Shown one piece after another: positions 1 to 6,001 of a stretch of DNA of 8,168 nucleotides. Position numbers and translations under genes: made by a program. The stretch's first letter is position 1; every line of letters begins with the position of its first letter. Under the pieces are notes generated by a model. It saw nothing but the letters and a program-made list of their open reading frames with translations. It ran no database searches and had not been told where the DNA came from. The DNA is from Endomicrobiia bacterium (GTDB taxonomy: Bacteria > Elusimicrobiota > Endomicrobiia > Endomicrobiales > Endomicrobiaceae): assembly GCA_025998295.1 (NCBI GenBank), contig BNVT01000053.1, positions 1 to 8,168 of the forward strand, read 5' to 3'.

Positions 1-93
1 CTCAGCCATGTCTTCCCATCATTCGATTTCAGCCACTTCCACCCGTCATCCTTAGACCTCAGCCATGTCTTCCCATCATTCGATTTCAGCCAC
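1..93 (-). repeat. Tandem 57-bp repeat inside the lipoprotein gene
   Basis: The 36 bases at 1-36 are repeated exactly at 58-93, giving a unit of 57 bp (19 codons) that keeps the reading frame. It encodes the WLKSNDGKTWL block. A more diverged copy precedes it in the protein. Perfect nucleotide identity between the two copies indicates recent duplication or gene conversion, and the array continues past the left edge, so its copy number cannot be seen. Confidence 0.85.
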
Positions 94-374
94 GCCTGCC
101 CGTCATTATTAGTCTCCTCTGAGTACTTCAGCCACTGCCACTTGCCATGATCTTCCAGGAACTTCCGAATACGCTCCAGCTCTGATTTTGATAGTCTTTT
201 TTCTTCTCTTGCTTTTGCTATTTCTGCTTCTTCTATTTTCTCTAGAGTAGCAGTCCTTTTGTTTACAAGGGAAGCGCACGAACTTAAAACAAGGCTAAAT
301 GCAACAAATATGCTTGACATTGCTTTTAGTTTCATCGCCGCATTACTTTTTTGCTTGTAGCTTTTGTTTTTCAC
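1..374 (-). CDS. Putative lipoprotein with tandem Trp-Leu repeats, partial (C-terminus beyond left edge)
   Basis: Read leftward, this frame is open from position 374 to the window edge. It encodes a Lys-rich n-region, a hydrophobic stretch (SSIFVAFSLVL) and a lipobox LSSC, as expected for a lipid-anchored exported protein. After the Cys comes a charged, Glu/Lys/Arg-rich probable coiled coil, then repeats with a WL pair every 9-14 residues (HGKWQWLKYS, GQAWLKSNDGKT, WLRSKDDGWK, WLKSNDGKT). Part of the repeat (SKDDGWKW) fits the Asp-box pattern SxDxGxxW, but the spacing is too short for a sialidase-type propeller. I prefer the GTG at 374 because a G9 run lies 4 bases upstream as a possible SD. 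The in-frame ATG at 335 gives a more typical 20-residue lipoprotein signal but has no SD. The family is not recognised. A surface or periplasmic structural role is inference. Confidence 0.75.
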   Translation of the reverse strand, partial: MKNKSYKQKSNAAMKLKAMSSIFVAFSLVLSSCASLVNKRTATLEKIEEAEIAKAREEKRLSKSELERIRKFLEDHGKWQWLKYSEETNNDGQAWLKSNDGKTWLRSKDDGWKWLKSNDGKTWL

Positions 375-378
375 AATA

Positions 379-387
379 CCCCCCCCC
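379..387 (-). promoter_or_regulatory. G9 homopolymer at the ribosome binding site of the lipoprotein gene
   Basis: Nine consecutive C on the plus strand read as AGGGGGGGGG on the coding strand, ending 4 bases before the GTG at 374. Such a run is conspicuous in AT-rich DNA. G-rich sequence here can pair with the anti-SD, so length changes by slipped-strand replication would alter SD strength or spacing rather than the reading frame. The SD role is inferred from position. Confidence 0.5.
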
Positions 388-822
388 TAGGTGATAATAC
401 TTGTCTTTGTAATGTTTTCGTTATGTTATCAATTTTATGTTATTTTCGTTTGCTTGATTATTGTAGCATTACGACAAACGCACGAAGACTTTTGCTGTAA
501 TTCTATAGTATGGTCAACTAAAAATTTTCTTAAAAAAGGTTTCATGAAGTTCCTTCATCAACTCCCATTGGAATTTTTATTTTGACAGTTTTTCTCTTTT
601 TTACAGTGCCTTCTCATGTGCATTTCAGCACAAGGGTTGCTTAGGTTTCAAGTGTTAAGACCCATAAAATACCTTTACTCATCAAAATAAAATTGCAAAA
701 ACAAGTTAAAAATATAAAAAACCAAAAAATACCACGTGCAAACATCATAAAATCTTACTTCCGCAACCAAAAACTTAAAGGAACGCCAACAGTATAAGCG
801 CTTGCAACTCAGCTTTACAAAA
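388..822. other. Gene-free gap between the lipoprotein gene and ndk
   Basis: No credible gene was found. The open frame from 391 to 585 on the plus strand has no SD and a skewed hydrophobic composition, so I reject it. The gap holds one reverse copy of the GTGCGTTTGTC motif (471-485), a GTGCATTT at 618-625, and an AT-rich tract at about 680-760. I see no convincing terminator for ndk and no RNA gene. Confidence 0.5.
471..485 (-). repeat. Copy 1 of the intergenic TCGTGCRTTTGTCGT motif
   Basis: Read on the minus strand this is TCGTGCGTTTGTCGT. It points toward the lipoprotein gene, with 96 bases between it and the GTG start. It matches the copy in front of cca at 14 of 15 positions; the preceding base is T in both, extending the match to 15 of 16. 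Confidence 0.5.
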
Positions 823-1335
823 CTATGCCCAAATTGTTTTTTCTTCTTTTTCTAACACAACCTTTTTCGTAGGATATATTGATTTAACTATTTCTTCTGG
901 TTCAAACCACAACTCAATCTCTCTTTTGGCCTCTGAAGGGTCAGAAGAGCAATGGATAACGTTTTCGTATATGCCATGTGTCGTTATTCTTCCATATGCA
1001 CCTCTAATTGAAACAGGATCCGCTTCTTCAGGATTTGTTGCGCCTGCAATTTTTCTCATTTTTGAAATTGCATCTTCGCCCTGATATACGAGCGCTAACA
1101 CTCTGTTCCAAGGTTCTCCATATATTTTGCCCTGAATATAATCTACAAGTTCGCTAAAGAACAGCTTATCTCTAAGCTGGTAATAATGCTCTTCTGCCAA
1201 CGCCTCACTTACTTTAAGCACTTTTGCGCCTATAATAACCATTCTTACTTCTGAAAGCTTAGTTAAAATATTTCCTGTTAAAGACTTTTTAATTCCATCC
1301 GGCTTAATCAAAATCAAAAGTTGTTCAATTGCCAT
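823..1335 (-). CDS. ndk: Nucleoside diphosphate kinase
   Basis: Ndk transfers the gamma-phosphate of ATP to other (d)NDPs through a phospho-histidine. The 170-residue product has KPDG at 11-14, Tyr51, GATNPEEADP at 98-107, IRGAYG at 110-115, and the active-site block NVIHCSSD with catalytic His128, followed by EAKREIELWF. Bacterial Ndk is usually about 140 residues. The extra length here comes from an insertion around 68-78 (QGKIYGEPWNR), about three extra residues before NVIH, and a charged C-terminal tail. RGAYG replaces the usual RGDFG. The start is placed at the ATG giving MAIEQ, with GGAG seven bases upstream; ATGs at 1338 and 1347 are in frame but badly spaced. It is the last gene of the psd-pssA-ndk operon, starting 20 bases after the pssA stop. 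It probably supplies CTP and other NTPs. Confidence 0.95.
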   Translation of the reverse strand: MAIEQLLILIKPDGIKKSLTGNILTKLSEVRMVIIGAKVLKVSEALAEEHYYQLRDKLFFSELVDYIQGKIYGEPWNRVLALVYQGEDAISKMRKIAGATNPEEADPVSIRGAYGRITTHGIYENVIHCSSDPSEAKREIELWFEPEEIVKSIYPTKKVVLEKEEKTIWA

Positions 1336-1355
1336 CATTTTCTCCATTGCTAAAA

Positions 1356-2132
1356 TTAATTCTTTTTTTTACGAAGTCTATAATATCTTGCCCCTATACC
1401 GAGTATTCCTGAAAGAGCGTATAAACTAAACACTATAAAAATAATATTCTGCGGAAATGCAATAATAAGAAGTATCATAGTAACTAATAAAACTAAAATC
1501 CTGAACGTTTTAGGCTTTGAAAGTTTCATTTTTTTAAATGAGAAATACTGAATATTTGAAACTTCAAGCAAAGACAAAACTACCATCACAGCGGGCATAA
1601 ATTTAAAAACTGTAGGCATGTTGTTCATCAAAAGAGGTATTGTCTTAACAGTTAAAGATTGTACCGAACATACATCAAGCAACTCGTAGCTCAACACAAA
1701 AGATACCAAAAGTCCTGCTGAAGCAGGCACTGGCAACCCCATAAAACAACTGTACACCGCTCCACCTTTTGTTGCGATATTAAATTTTGCAAGTCTCAAA
1801 GCGCTACACAAAACAAATAAAATGGCAATCGTTATACCAACCTTGCCAATGCTATTTAAAACAAGTTGATACATCATAACTGACGGGGCAATTCCAAAAG
1901 ATACCAAATCGCTTAATGAATCTAGCTGAATTCCAAATTCGCTTGTCGTTTTTGTAATTCTTGCTACTCTTCCGTCCAGCGCGTCAAAAGCTATAGCAAG
2001 AATAATAAGCCACGCCGCTTTCGAAAAGTCTCCATCTATTGATGCTAGTATCGACAGACAACCACAAGACATGTTTCCACATGTAAAAAGACTGGGTATT
2101 ATATAAATGCCTTTTTTTAATTTTCCGTCCAT
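1356..2132 (-). CDS. pssA: CDP-diacylglycerol-serine O-phosphatidyltransferase (phosphatidylserine synthase)
   Basis: This enzyme condenses CDP-diacylglycerol with L-serine to give phosphatidylserine and CMP at the cytoplasmic membrane. The 258-residue protein carries the complete CDP-alcohol phosphotransferase signature DG-x2-AR-x8-G-x3-D-x3-D: D53 G54, A57 R58, G67, D71 and D75, all metal- or substrate-binding residues. It has several hydrophobic segments, including about 41-52, 95-112, 128-148, 178-190 and two near the C-terminus, and it ends in a basic RLRKKKN tail. It is the class II (Bacillus-type) integral enzyme, not the E. coli phospholipase-D type. Its SD (AAGGAA) overlaps the stop codon of psd, and the start lies only 9 bases after that stop, so the two are translationally close. 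Product and next enzyme are encoded side by side. Confidence 0.95.
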   Translation of the reverse strand: MDGKLKKGIYIIPSLFTCGNMSCGCLSILASIDGDFSKAAWLIILAIAFDALDGRVARITKTTSEFGIQLDSLSDLVSFGIAPSVMMYQLVLNSIGKVGITIAILFVLCSALRLAKFNIATKGGAVYSCFMGLPVPASAGLLVSFVLSYELLDVCSVQSLTVKTIPLLMNNMPTVFKFMPAVMVVLSLLEVSNIQYFSFKKMKLSKPKTFRILVLLVTMILLIIAFPQNIIFIVFSLYALSGILGIGARYYRLRKKKN

Positions 2133-2141
2133 ACAAGTTCC

Positions 2142-2762
2142 TTACTTACCTAGAGTTGCAAAAACTGTCACTCCGGATACTACCTTATCACCTTGTTTTA
2201 CTTTAATGTCAACGCTCTTAGGCATGTGTAAATCTACCTGAGAACTAAACTTTATTACCCCTATTTTGTCTCCAGTATTTAAAACATCACCCTGCTTTAC
2301 CCATAAAACGCATCTTCTTGCAAGAATTCCGGCAATCTGTTTCACAAGATATTTGCCGTTTTCGTTTTCTATTGTTATAACGTTTTGTTCGTTTACTATA
2401 TGTGCCTGAGGTTCCATGGCTTTTAAAAATTTGCCATGTTTATGCTTAACACTGATCACTCTACCGGAAACAGGAGAACGCTGCAAGTGCACATCTAAAA
2501 CAGACAAAAAGACTCTAATGACTTTTTCTGTTTTTTTTTCGCTTACTTCCAAAACAGTACCGTTGCACGGGGAAAGAATCAATCCGTCACCCTTTGTTAT
2601 TTCTACTTTAGGATCTCTAAAAAAATATGAACAAAATAGCGAGATCAAGATAAATAAAGTCCCCAATATACTTGGTACTCTTCCAAAATCTGCGATAATT
2701 AACCCTAACCCCAGACCAAGTGGAATTGCAATAAACGGATATCCTTCTTTCACTATTTGCAT
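2142..2762 (-). CDS. psd: Phosphatidylserine decarboxylase proenzyme, short type, with atypical key residues
   Basis: Psd decarboxylates phosphatidylserine to phosphatidylethanolamine using a pyruvoyl group formed by self-cleavage at a Ser. The 206-residue product begins MQIVKEGYPF, typical of the short Psd form. It has a double hydrophobic hairpin at about 10-47, FFRDP at 47-51, SPCNGTV at 64-70, LDVHLQRSPVSG at 89-100, and the C-terminal processing region IKFSSQVDLHMP at 170-181. The ATG at 2762 has an AGGA SD 8 bases upstream. An in-frame extension to 2912 exists but runs across the promoter at 2795-2823, so I reject it. Two changes stand out. The Asp of the usual (S/A)PADG motif is Asn67, and the Gly expected before the cleavage Ser (FGS) is Ser173. 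The frame is intact, so it may be functional with altered processing, or beginning to decay. Confidence 0.9.
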   Translation of the reverse strand: MQIVKEGYPFIAIPLGLGLGLIIADFGRVPSILGTLFILISLFCSYFFRDPKVEITKGDGLILSPCNGTVLEVSEKKTEKVIRVFLSVLDVHLQRSPVSGRVISVKHKHGKFLKAMEPQAHIVNEQNVITIENENGKYLVKQIAGILARRCVLWVKQGDVLNTGDKIGVIKFSSQVDLHMPKSVDIKVKQGDKVVSGVTVFATLGK

Positions 2763-2794
2763 ATCAACATTCCTTTTACGTGAAGAGTACACGG

Positions 2795-2823
2795 ATTCTA
2801 CTAAAAATTGTTTCTTAGAACAA
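2795..2823 (-). promoter_or_regulatory. Predicted sigma-70-type promoter of the psd-pssA-ndk operon
   Basis: On the minus strand the sequence reads TTGTTC, 17 bases, TAGAAT. The -10 box matches five of six consensus positions, the -35 box only the first three. Transcription would start about 25 bases before the psd ATG, leaving room for the AGGA SD. Confidence 0.5.
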
Positions 2824-2878
2824 GTACGCATGAAGGTAAAAACGGCACAAACACATGAAAAAAGTTTCTTTAGGCAAC

Positions 2879-2905
2879 TGATTTTAGACTTAAAGCAAAT
2901 TTCAT
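2879..2905 (-). repeat. Degenerate repeat copy A, upstream of psd
   Basis: The minus-strand 27-mer beginning ATGAAATTTGCTTTAAGTCT matches the plus strand at 7085-7111 at 23 of 27 positions; three of the four differences are A/G. Each copy starts with ATG and soon reaches a stop (after 11 and 8 codons), so it may be a remnant of a duplicated gene start. Confidence 0.35.
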
Positions 2906-2953
2906 AGACCACAATTTAGTATTGCCCGCGACAATCAAAAATCAAATGAGCTT

Positions 2954-2968
2954 TCGTGCATTTGTCGT
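2954..2968 (+). repeat. Copy 2 of the intergenic TCGTGCRTTTGTCGT motif
   Basis: TCGTGCATTTGTCGT on the plus strand. It points toward cca and ends 45 bases before the preferred cca start codon at 3014. Confidence 0.5.
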
Positions 2969-2994
2969 GTGCATGGGATAGTTTTATTGCTTTA

Positions 2995-3003
2995 TGTTAT
3001 AAT
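2995..3003 (+). promoter_or_regulatory. Extended -10 promoter of cca
   Basis: TGTTATAAT is a perfect TATAAT with the upstream TGn of an extended -10 box. No -35 box is visible at the usual distance, which is acceptable for this promoter class. Transcription would begin around 3009-3011, only 3 to 5 bases before the ATG at 3014. Confidence 0.5.
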
Positions 3004-3013
3004 GTCTCTAGAT

Positions 3014-4393
3014 ATGAAAAATATAGTTATACCGAAAAAATACAAGTCAATAATCGATAAAATTGTCACAACGGCAAAAGAAAATAATTTTGACACGTAT
3101 GTCGTTGGTGGTTTTGTAAGAGATCTGTTTATTTACAGAGAACCAAAAGATTTAGATATTATGGTCTGTGCTAAAAAAGATAGTGTTGACAGACGCTTGG
3201 CTGGAATAAATTTTTCTAAAATTCTTAAAAACAAATATAACCTTCGTGAACCTGTGATTTTTGAGAGATTTGGCACATCAAAACTGTTTATAGACAATGA
3301 AGAAGTAGAATTTGTAATGCCCAGAAAAGAATATTACGATTCAAATTCCAGAAATCCTGACACTCAAGATAGCTCCTCACTCAAACAAGACGCTTTAAGG
3401 CGTGATTTTACTATAAATGCCTTGTTTTTGAGATTGAACGATATGAAAGTTCTTGATATTACTAGACAAGGACTCAGTGACATCCAAAACAAAATTGTAA
3501 GAGTAACAGATCCACCGTGTGCTGAAATAATATTTAAGCAAGATCCTTTGAGGATATTACGCGCTGTGCGACAAAGTTTACAATTAAATTTTAGTATCGA
3601 ATGCAGAACTTATAATGCTATGCAGGTTTCCGCTTCGCGTATAAAAATTGTGTCTCCTGAACGAGTAAGAGAGGAGCTAAATAAAATATTAGTTGAAGAA
3701 AACCCGTCAAGAGCATTTATGGTGATGGATAATATTGATTTGTTAATTGAAATTCTACCTGAAGTTTCAAGATTAAAAAATTTGGAACAGCCTTTAAAAT
3801 ATCATATTGACGATGTATTTACGCATAGTTTAAAAGTTTTAGATAGAGCTAAGAACGACATTATTTTAAGGATGGCTGCTTTACTTCATGATACGGGCAA
3901 ATATGCGACATATAAAAAAGATGACAATAAAATTTCTTTTTACAGACACGATACCAAAAGCGCTCAAGAAACAGAATCTATTTTAAAAAGATTAAAATAT
4001 TCAAAAGAATTTATACAGAAAACAGTATCTGTTGTAAAAAACCATATGTGTCCTCGAATGTATACAAACAACTGGACAGACACCGCAATTCGCAGGTTTG
4101 TTAAAAGGTGTGGTAGCGAACTTGATGCAATAATGGAACTTTCAAAAGCAGATTACGGACAAGATGGCAGCGATAAAAAACTTATTGAATTAAACAATCG
4201 AATTGCAGATTTAAAATCTAAAAATATGCTCTACGTTAAGCCTAAATTACTTTCCGGCAAGGAGCTGATGATGGCACTTAATAAACCTGCTGGGAAATGG
4301 ATACAAAAAGCAAAGAATAAAATAGAAGAAATGCAGATTAAAAATCCCGCACTTACAAAAGAAGAGATTCTTGAAACTATAAAAATAATGTGA
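3014..4393 (+). CDS. cca: CCA-adding tRNA nucleotidyltransferase with HD domain
   Basis: It is predicted to add or repair the 3'-CCA of tRNAs without a template. The 459-residue protein has the class II nucleotidyltransferase head: GGFVRD at 32-37, catalytic DLD at 46-48, and RRDFTINAL at 129-137, which belongs to the nucleotide-selecting region. DPLRILRAVR at 177-186 starts the RNA-binding domain. An HD domain follows (FTHS His271, LLHDTGK with His292-Asp293, NHM His344), linked in this family to phosphohydrolase activity on 2',3'-cyclic or phosphorylated ends. The start is uncertain. No SD precedes 3014, the in-frame ATG at 3002, or the GTG at 2969. I choose 3014 because it lies just downstream of the predicted start of transcription, while 3002 overlaps the -10 box. 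A poly(A) polymerase role cannot be excluded from sequence alone. Confidence 0.9.
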   Translation: MKNIVIPKKYKSIIDKIVTTAKENNFDTYVVGGFVRDLFIYREPKDLDIMVCAKKDSVDRRLAGINFSKILKNKYNLREPVIFERFGTSKLFIDNEEVEFVMPRKEYYDSNSRNPDTQDSSSLKQDALRRDFTINALFLRLNDMKVLDITRQGLSDIQNKIVRVTDPPCAEIIFKQDPLRILRAVRQSLQLNFSIECRTYNAMQVSASRIKIVSPERVREELNKILVEENPSRAFMVMDNIDLLIEILPEVSRLKNLEQPLKYHIDDVFTHSLKVLDRAKNDIILRMAALLHDTGKYATYKKDDNKISFYRHDTKSAQETESILKRLKYSKEFIQKTVSVVKNHMCPRMYTNNWTDTAIRRFVKRCGSELDAIMELSKADYGQDGSDKKLIELNNRIADLKSKNMLYVKPKLLSGKELMMALNKPAGKWIQKAKNKIEEMQIKNPALTKEEILETIKIM

Positions 4394-4405
4394 ATAGGCG
4401 TTGAT

Positions 4406-4681
4406 ATGTCTGAAGAAAAAGATAAATTTCAAACACCGTCTCAAATTAAAAACAAAGAACCCATCGCAGAAATCGACGGTATAGGTTTTGATAAAATTAA
4501 AAAAGTAAAAATTGAACGTAGTAATTATGATGTCGAAGGGATGTTTATCGGAGCAGCAGCAGGTTTTATTGTAGGCATAATAATTTCTTTTAATATTATT
4601 TTCGAAACGGAAATAGGTATATTTGTAGGGCTTGCCGTAGGGACAATGCTAAAAAAGCAAAAGAAGAATAAAAACACATAG
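4406..4681 (+). CDS. Small membrane protein of unknown function with Gly-rich helices
   Basis: The 91-residue product is not a family I recognise. The first 40 residues are polar and charged (MSEEKDKFQTPSQIK). Residues about 45-66 form a hydrophobic helix with a small-residue pattern (GMFIGAAAGFIVG), followed by a short polar turn and a second helix at about 70-83 (IGIFVGLAVG). It ends in a very basic tail (KKQKKNKN). The G/A spacing resembles glycine-zipper membrane hairpins, which suggests helix packing or oligomerisation. The gene starts 12 bases after the cca stop and ends at a hairpin terminator, so it is probably cotranscribed with cca. Its SD is weak (AGG, about 9 bases upstream). Reality of the gene is supported by position and composition, not by homology. 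Confidence 0.65.
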   Translation: MSEEKDKFQTPSQIKNKEPIAEIDGIGFDKIKKVKIERSNYDVEGMFIGAAAGFIVGIIISFNIIFETEIGIFVGLAVGTMLKKQKKNKNT

Positions 4682-4707
4682 GCACAGATGAGCTTCTTAT
4701 CTGGTGC
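4682..4707 (+). terminator. Probable terminator of the cca operon
   Basis: It starts immediately after the stop codon. GCAC and AGATGAG pair with CTTATCT and GTGC around a CTT loop, giving 11 base pairs with one G-U pair and a single bulged G. The following bases (ttgcttgt) are only moderately T-rich, so termination efficiency is uncertain. Confidence 0.55.
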
Positions 4708-4845
4708 TTGCTTGTATAATCAATTGCAGGTGTTGTTTGGCTGCTTTAAGCTTTGATGTGCACAAGCCCTTGACGTTTTTATTAGTAATATGCAAAAATG
4801 CGCCGCATGCATACGTAAAGCTTGAAATTTTAGAAAAGAAATATT

Positions 4846-4865
4846 ACTACTCTTTCAAGAGTAGT
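4846..4865. repeat. Perfect palindrome ACTACTCTT-TC-AAGAGTAGT
   Basis: Nine bases are perfectly complementary across a 2-base centre; as RNA this would be an 8-bp stem with a UUCA loop. No T-tract follows on the plus strand, so it is not a standard terminator in that direction. It is flanked by the 13-bp direct repeat ATTTTAGAAAAGA. Confidence 0.6.
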
Positions 4866-5075
4866 TGGGGTTTGTTGTGCATTTTAGAAAAGAGTCCTTC
4901 TTGAGTGAACTTGTAGTTGTGCTCTTTAGGGCGTCTTCTTGTAACGACAACACGACAACTACTAGCGACTTACATATAATTTAGCTTCTTGCTCACAAAT
5001 ATATCTTCTTAAGATGAGAGAAAAAAGGCGTAGCGGGTAAAAACTGTAGTGGCAACTGGTAAACAAATATATCCT

Positions 5076-5090
5076 TAGTGCGTTTGTCAT
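5076..5090 (+). repeat. Copy 3 of the intergenic GTGCRTTTGTC motif
   Basis: TAGTGCGTTTGTCAT on the plus strand. It points toward the transketolase operon and ends 45 bases before its ATG, the same distance as the copy in front of cca. TTGTCA inside it could serve as a -35 box, but the matching -10 position (ttaatc) is poor. Confidence 0.5.
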
Positions 5091-5135
5091 GATAAAAATA
5101 GGGCTGTTAATCAACGTCGCAAAGGAGTTTACATA

Positions 5136-5960
5136 ATGTTGACTTCAGATTTAAAAATAATATCTGCTAATGTAAGAAAAGATATTATTAAAATGCTTGA
5201 ATCGGCGGGTTCGGGACATCCGGGCGGAAGTTTATCTTCAGTTGAACTTGTGGTGTCGTTGTATTTTAAACACATGAAATTTAACCCAAAAGATGCAAAT
5301 GATCCCGACAGGGATTATTTTGTTTTATCAAAGGGGCATGTCTGTCCTGTTCTTTATGCGGCTTTGGCACAGCTTGAATGCTTCAACACTGATGAATTAC
5401 ATACGTTAAGAAGAGTTGGAAGCCGGCTTCAAGGACACCCTGCAAAAGACAAAGAGCTACCCGGTATAGAAGTATCTACGGGTTCGTTGGGGTATGGTTT
5501 GTCAATTGGAGCAGGTATTGCCGCAGGTATGAAACAGGCGAAAAAAAGTAATAAGGTTTATGTTCTTATGGGAGATGGCGAGCAGCAGGAGGGGAGTGTT
5601 TGGGAAGCCGCGATGGCTGCTGCTCATTTTAAACTCGATAATCTTTGTGCGATTGTTGACAATAACGGCCTACAGATAGACGGAGCAACAAAAGATGTAA
5701 TGAACGTTGAGTCTCTAACCGATAAATATAGATCTTTTGGTTGGAATGTTATAGAGATAGACGGACATAATCTTGAAAAAATTGATAAGGCATACACTCA
5801 GTTTAAGGCAGAGAAAGTAAAACCTACTGCAATAATAGCAAAAACTGTTAAAGGTAAGGGTGTTTCTTATATGGAAAATCTTGATGAGTGGCATGGTAAG
5901 ATTCCGTCAAAAGAGTTAACTAAAAAGGCGCTTGAAGAAATCGATGCATCATTGAACTGA
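5136..5960 (+). CDS. Transketolase, N-terminal (TPP-binding) subunit
   Basis: This is one half of a split transketolase, which moves two-carbon ketol units between sugar phosphates in the non-oxidative pentose phosphate pathway. The 274-residue protein carries the N-terminal motifs in order: SGHPGG at 26-31, KGH at 66-68, QGHP at 99-102, STGSLGYGLS at 114-123, and the thiamine-diphosphate/metal motif from GDGEQQEG (146-153) to NN (176-177) about 30 residues on. AAGGAG lies 8 bases before the ATG. The C-terminal half follows after a 41-base gap, so both subunits are made from one transcript. With no sign of transaldolase or epimerase genes nearby, the window does not show whether it mainly serves ribose/erythrose-phosphate synthesis or sugar breakdown. 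Splitting into two genes is common and is not a frameshift: each half has its own start and SD. Confidence 0.93.
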   Translation: MLTSDLKIISANVRKDIIKMLESAGSGHPGGSLSSVELVVSLYFKHMKFNPKDANDPDRDYFVLSKGHVCPVLYAALAQLECFNTDELHTLRRVGSRLQGHPAKDKELPGIEVSTGSLGYGLSIGAGIAAGMKQAKKSNKVYVLMGDGEQQEGSVWEAAMAAAHFKLDNLCAIVDNNGLQIDGATKDVMNVESLTDKYRSFGWNVIEIDGHNLEKIDKAYTQFKAEKVKPTAIIAKTVKGKGVSYMENLDEWHGKIPSKELTKKALEEIDASLN

Positions 5961-6001
5961 AATTAAAAGTTGCAATGAATACGCTAAGTTAGGAGATAAA
6001 C

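Larger units (their letters stand above)
4708..5135. other. Gene-free gap before the transketolase operon
   Basis: No gene is supported; the open frame at 4704-4904 lacks an ATG, an SD and plausible composition. The gap holds a perfect palindrome (4846-4865) and a 13-bp direct repeat ATTTTAGAAAAGA (4827-4839 and 4881-4893) around it. There is also an 11-bp direct repeat ACAAATATATC (4995-5005 and 5063-5073), and the third copy of the GTGCRTTTGTC motif. No clear -10/-35 pair for the transketolase genes was found. Confidence 0.5.

Noticed and set aside
391..585. Open frame of 64 codons on the plus strand
   Set aside because: It begins at a GTG with no SD, has a biased hydrophobic composition, and lies across the upstream region of the opposite lipoprotein gene.
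582..606. TTGACA as a possible -35 box
   Set aside because: No acceptable -10 box at 16-18 bases downstream and no gene for it to serve on the plus strand.
2416..2907. Plus-strand open frame opposite psd
   Set aside because: It is a shadow of psd on the other strand, with no recognisable domain.
2763..2912. Fifty-residue N-terminal extension of psd
   Set aside because: It is Cys/Lys-rich, unlike the family, and overlaps the predicted promoter; the ATG at 2762 has a good SD and gives the normal short-Psd N-terminus.
4704..4904. Open frame in the gap before transketolase
   Set aside because: No ATG start, no SD, and it runs through the terminator stem and the palindrome.
5084..5112. TTGTCA with TTAATC as transketolase promoter
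   Set aside because: Spacing is 17 but the -10 box is poor; kept only as a remark on the shared motif.
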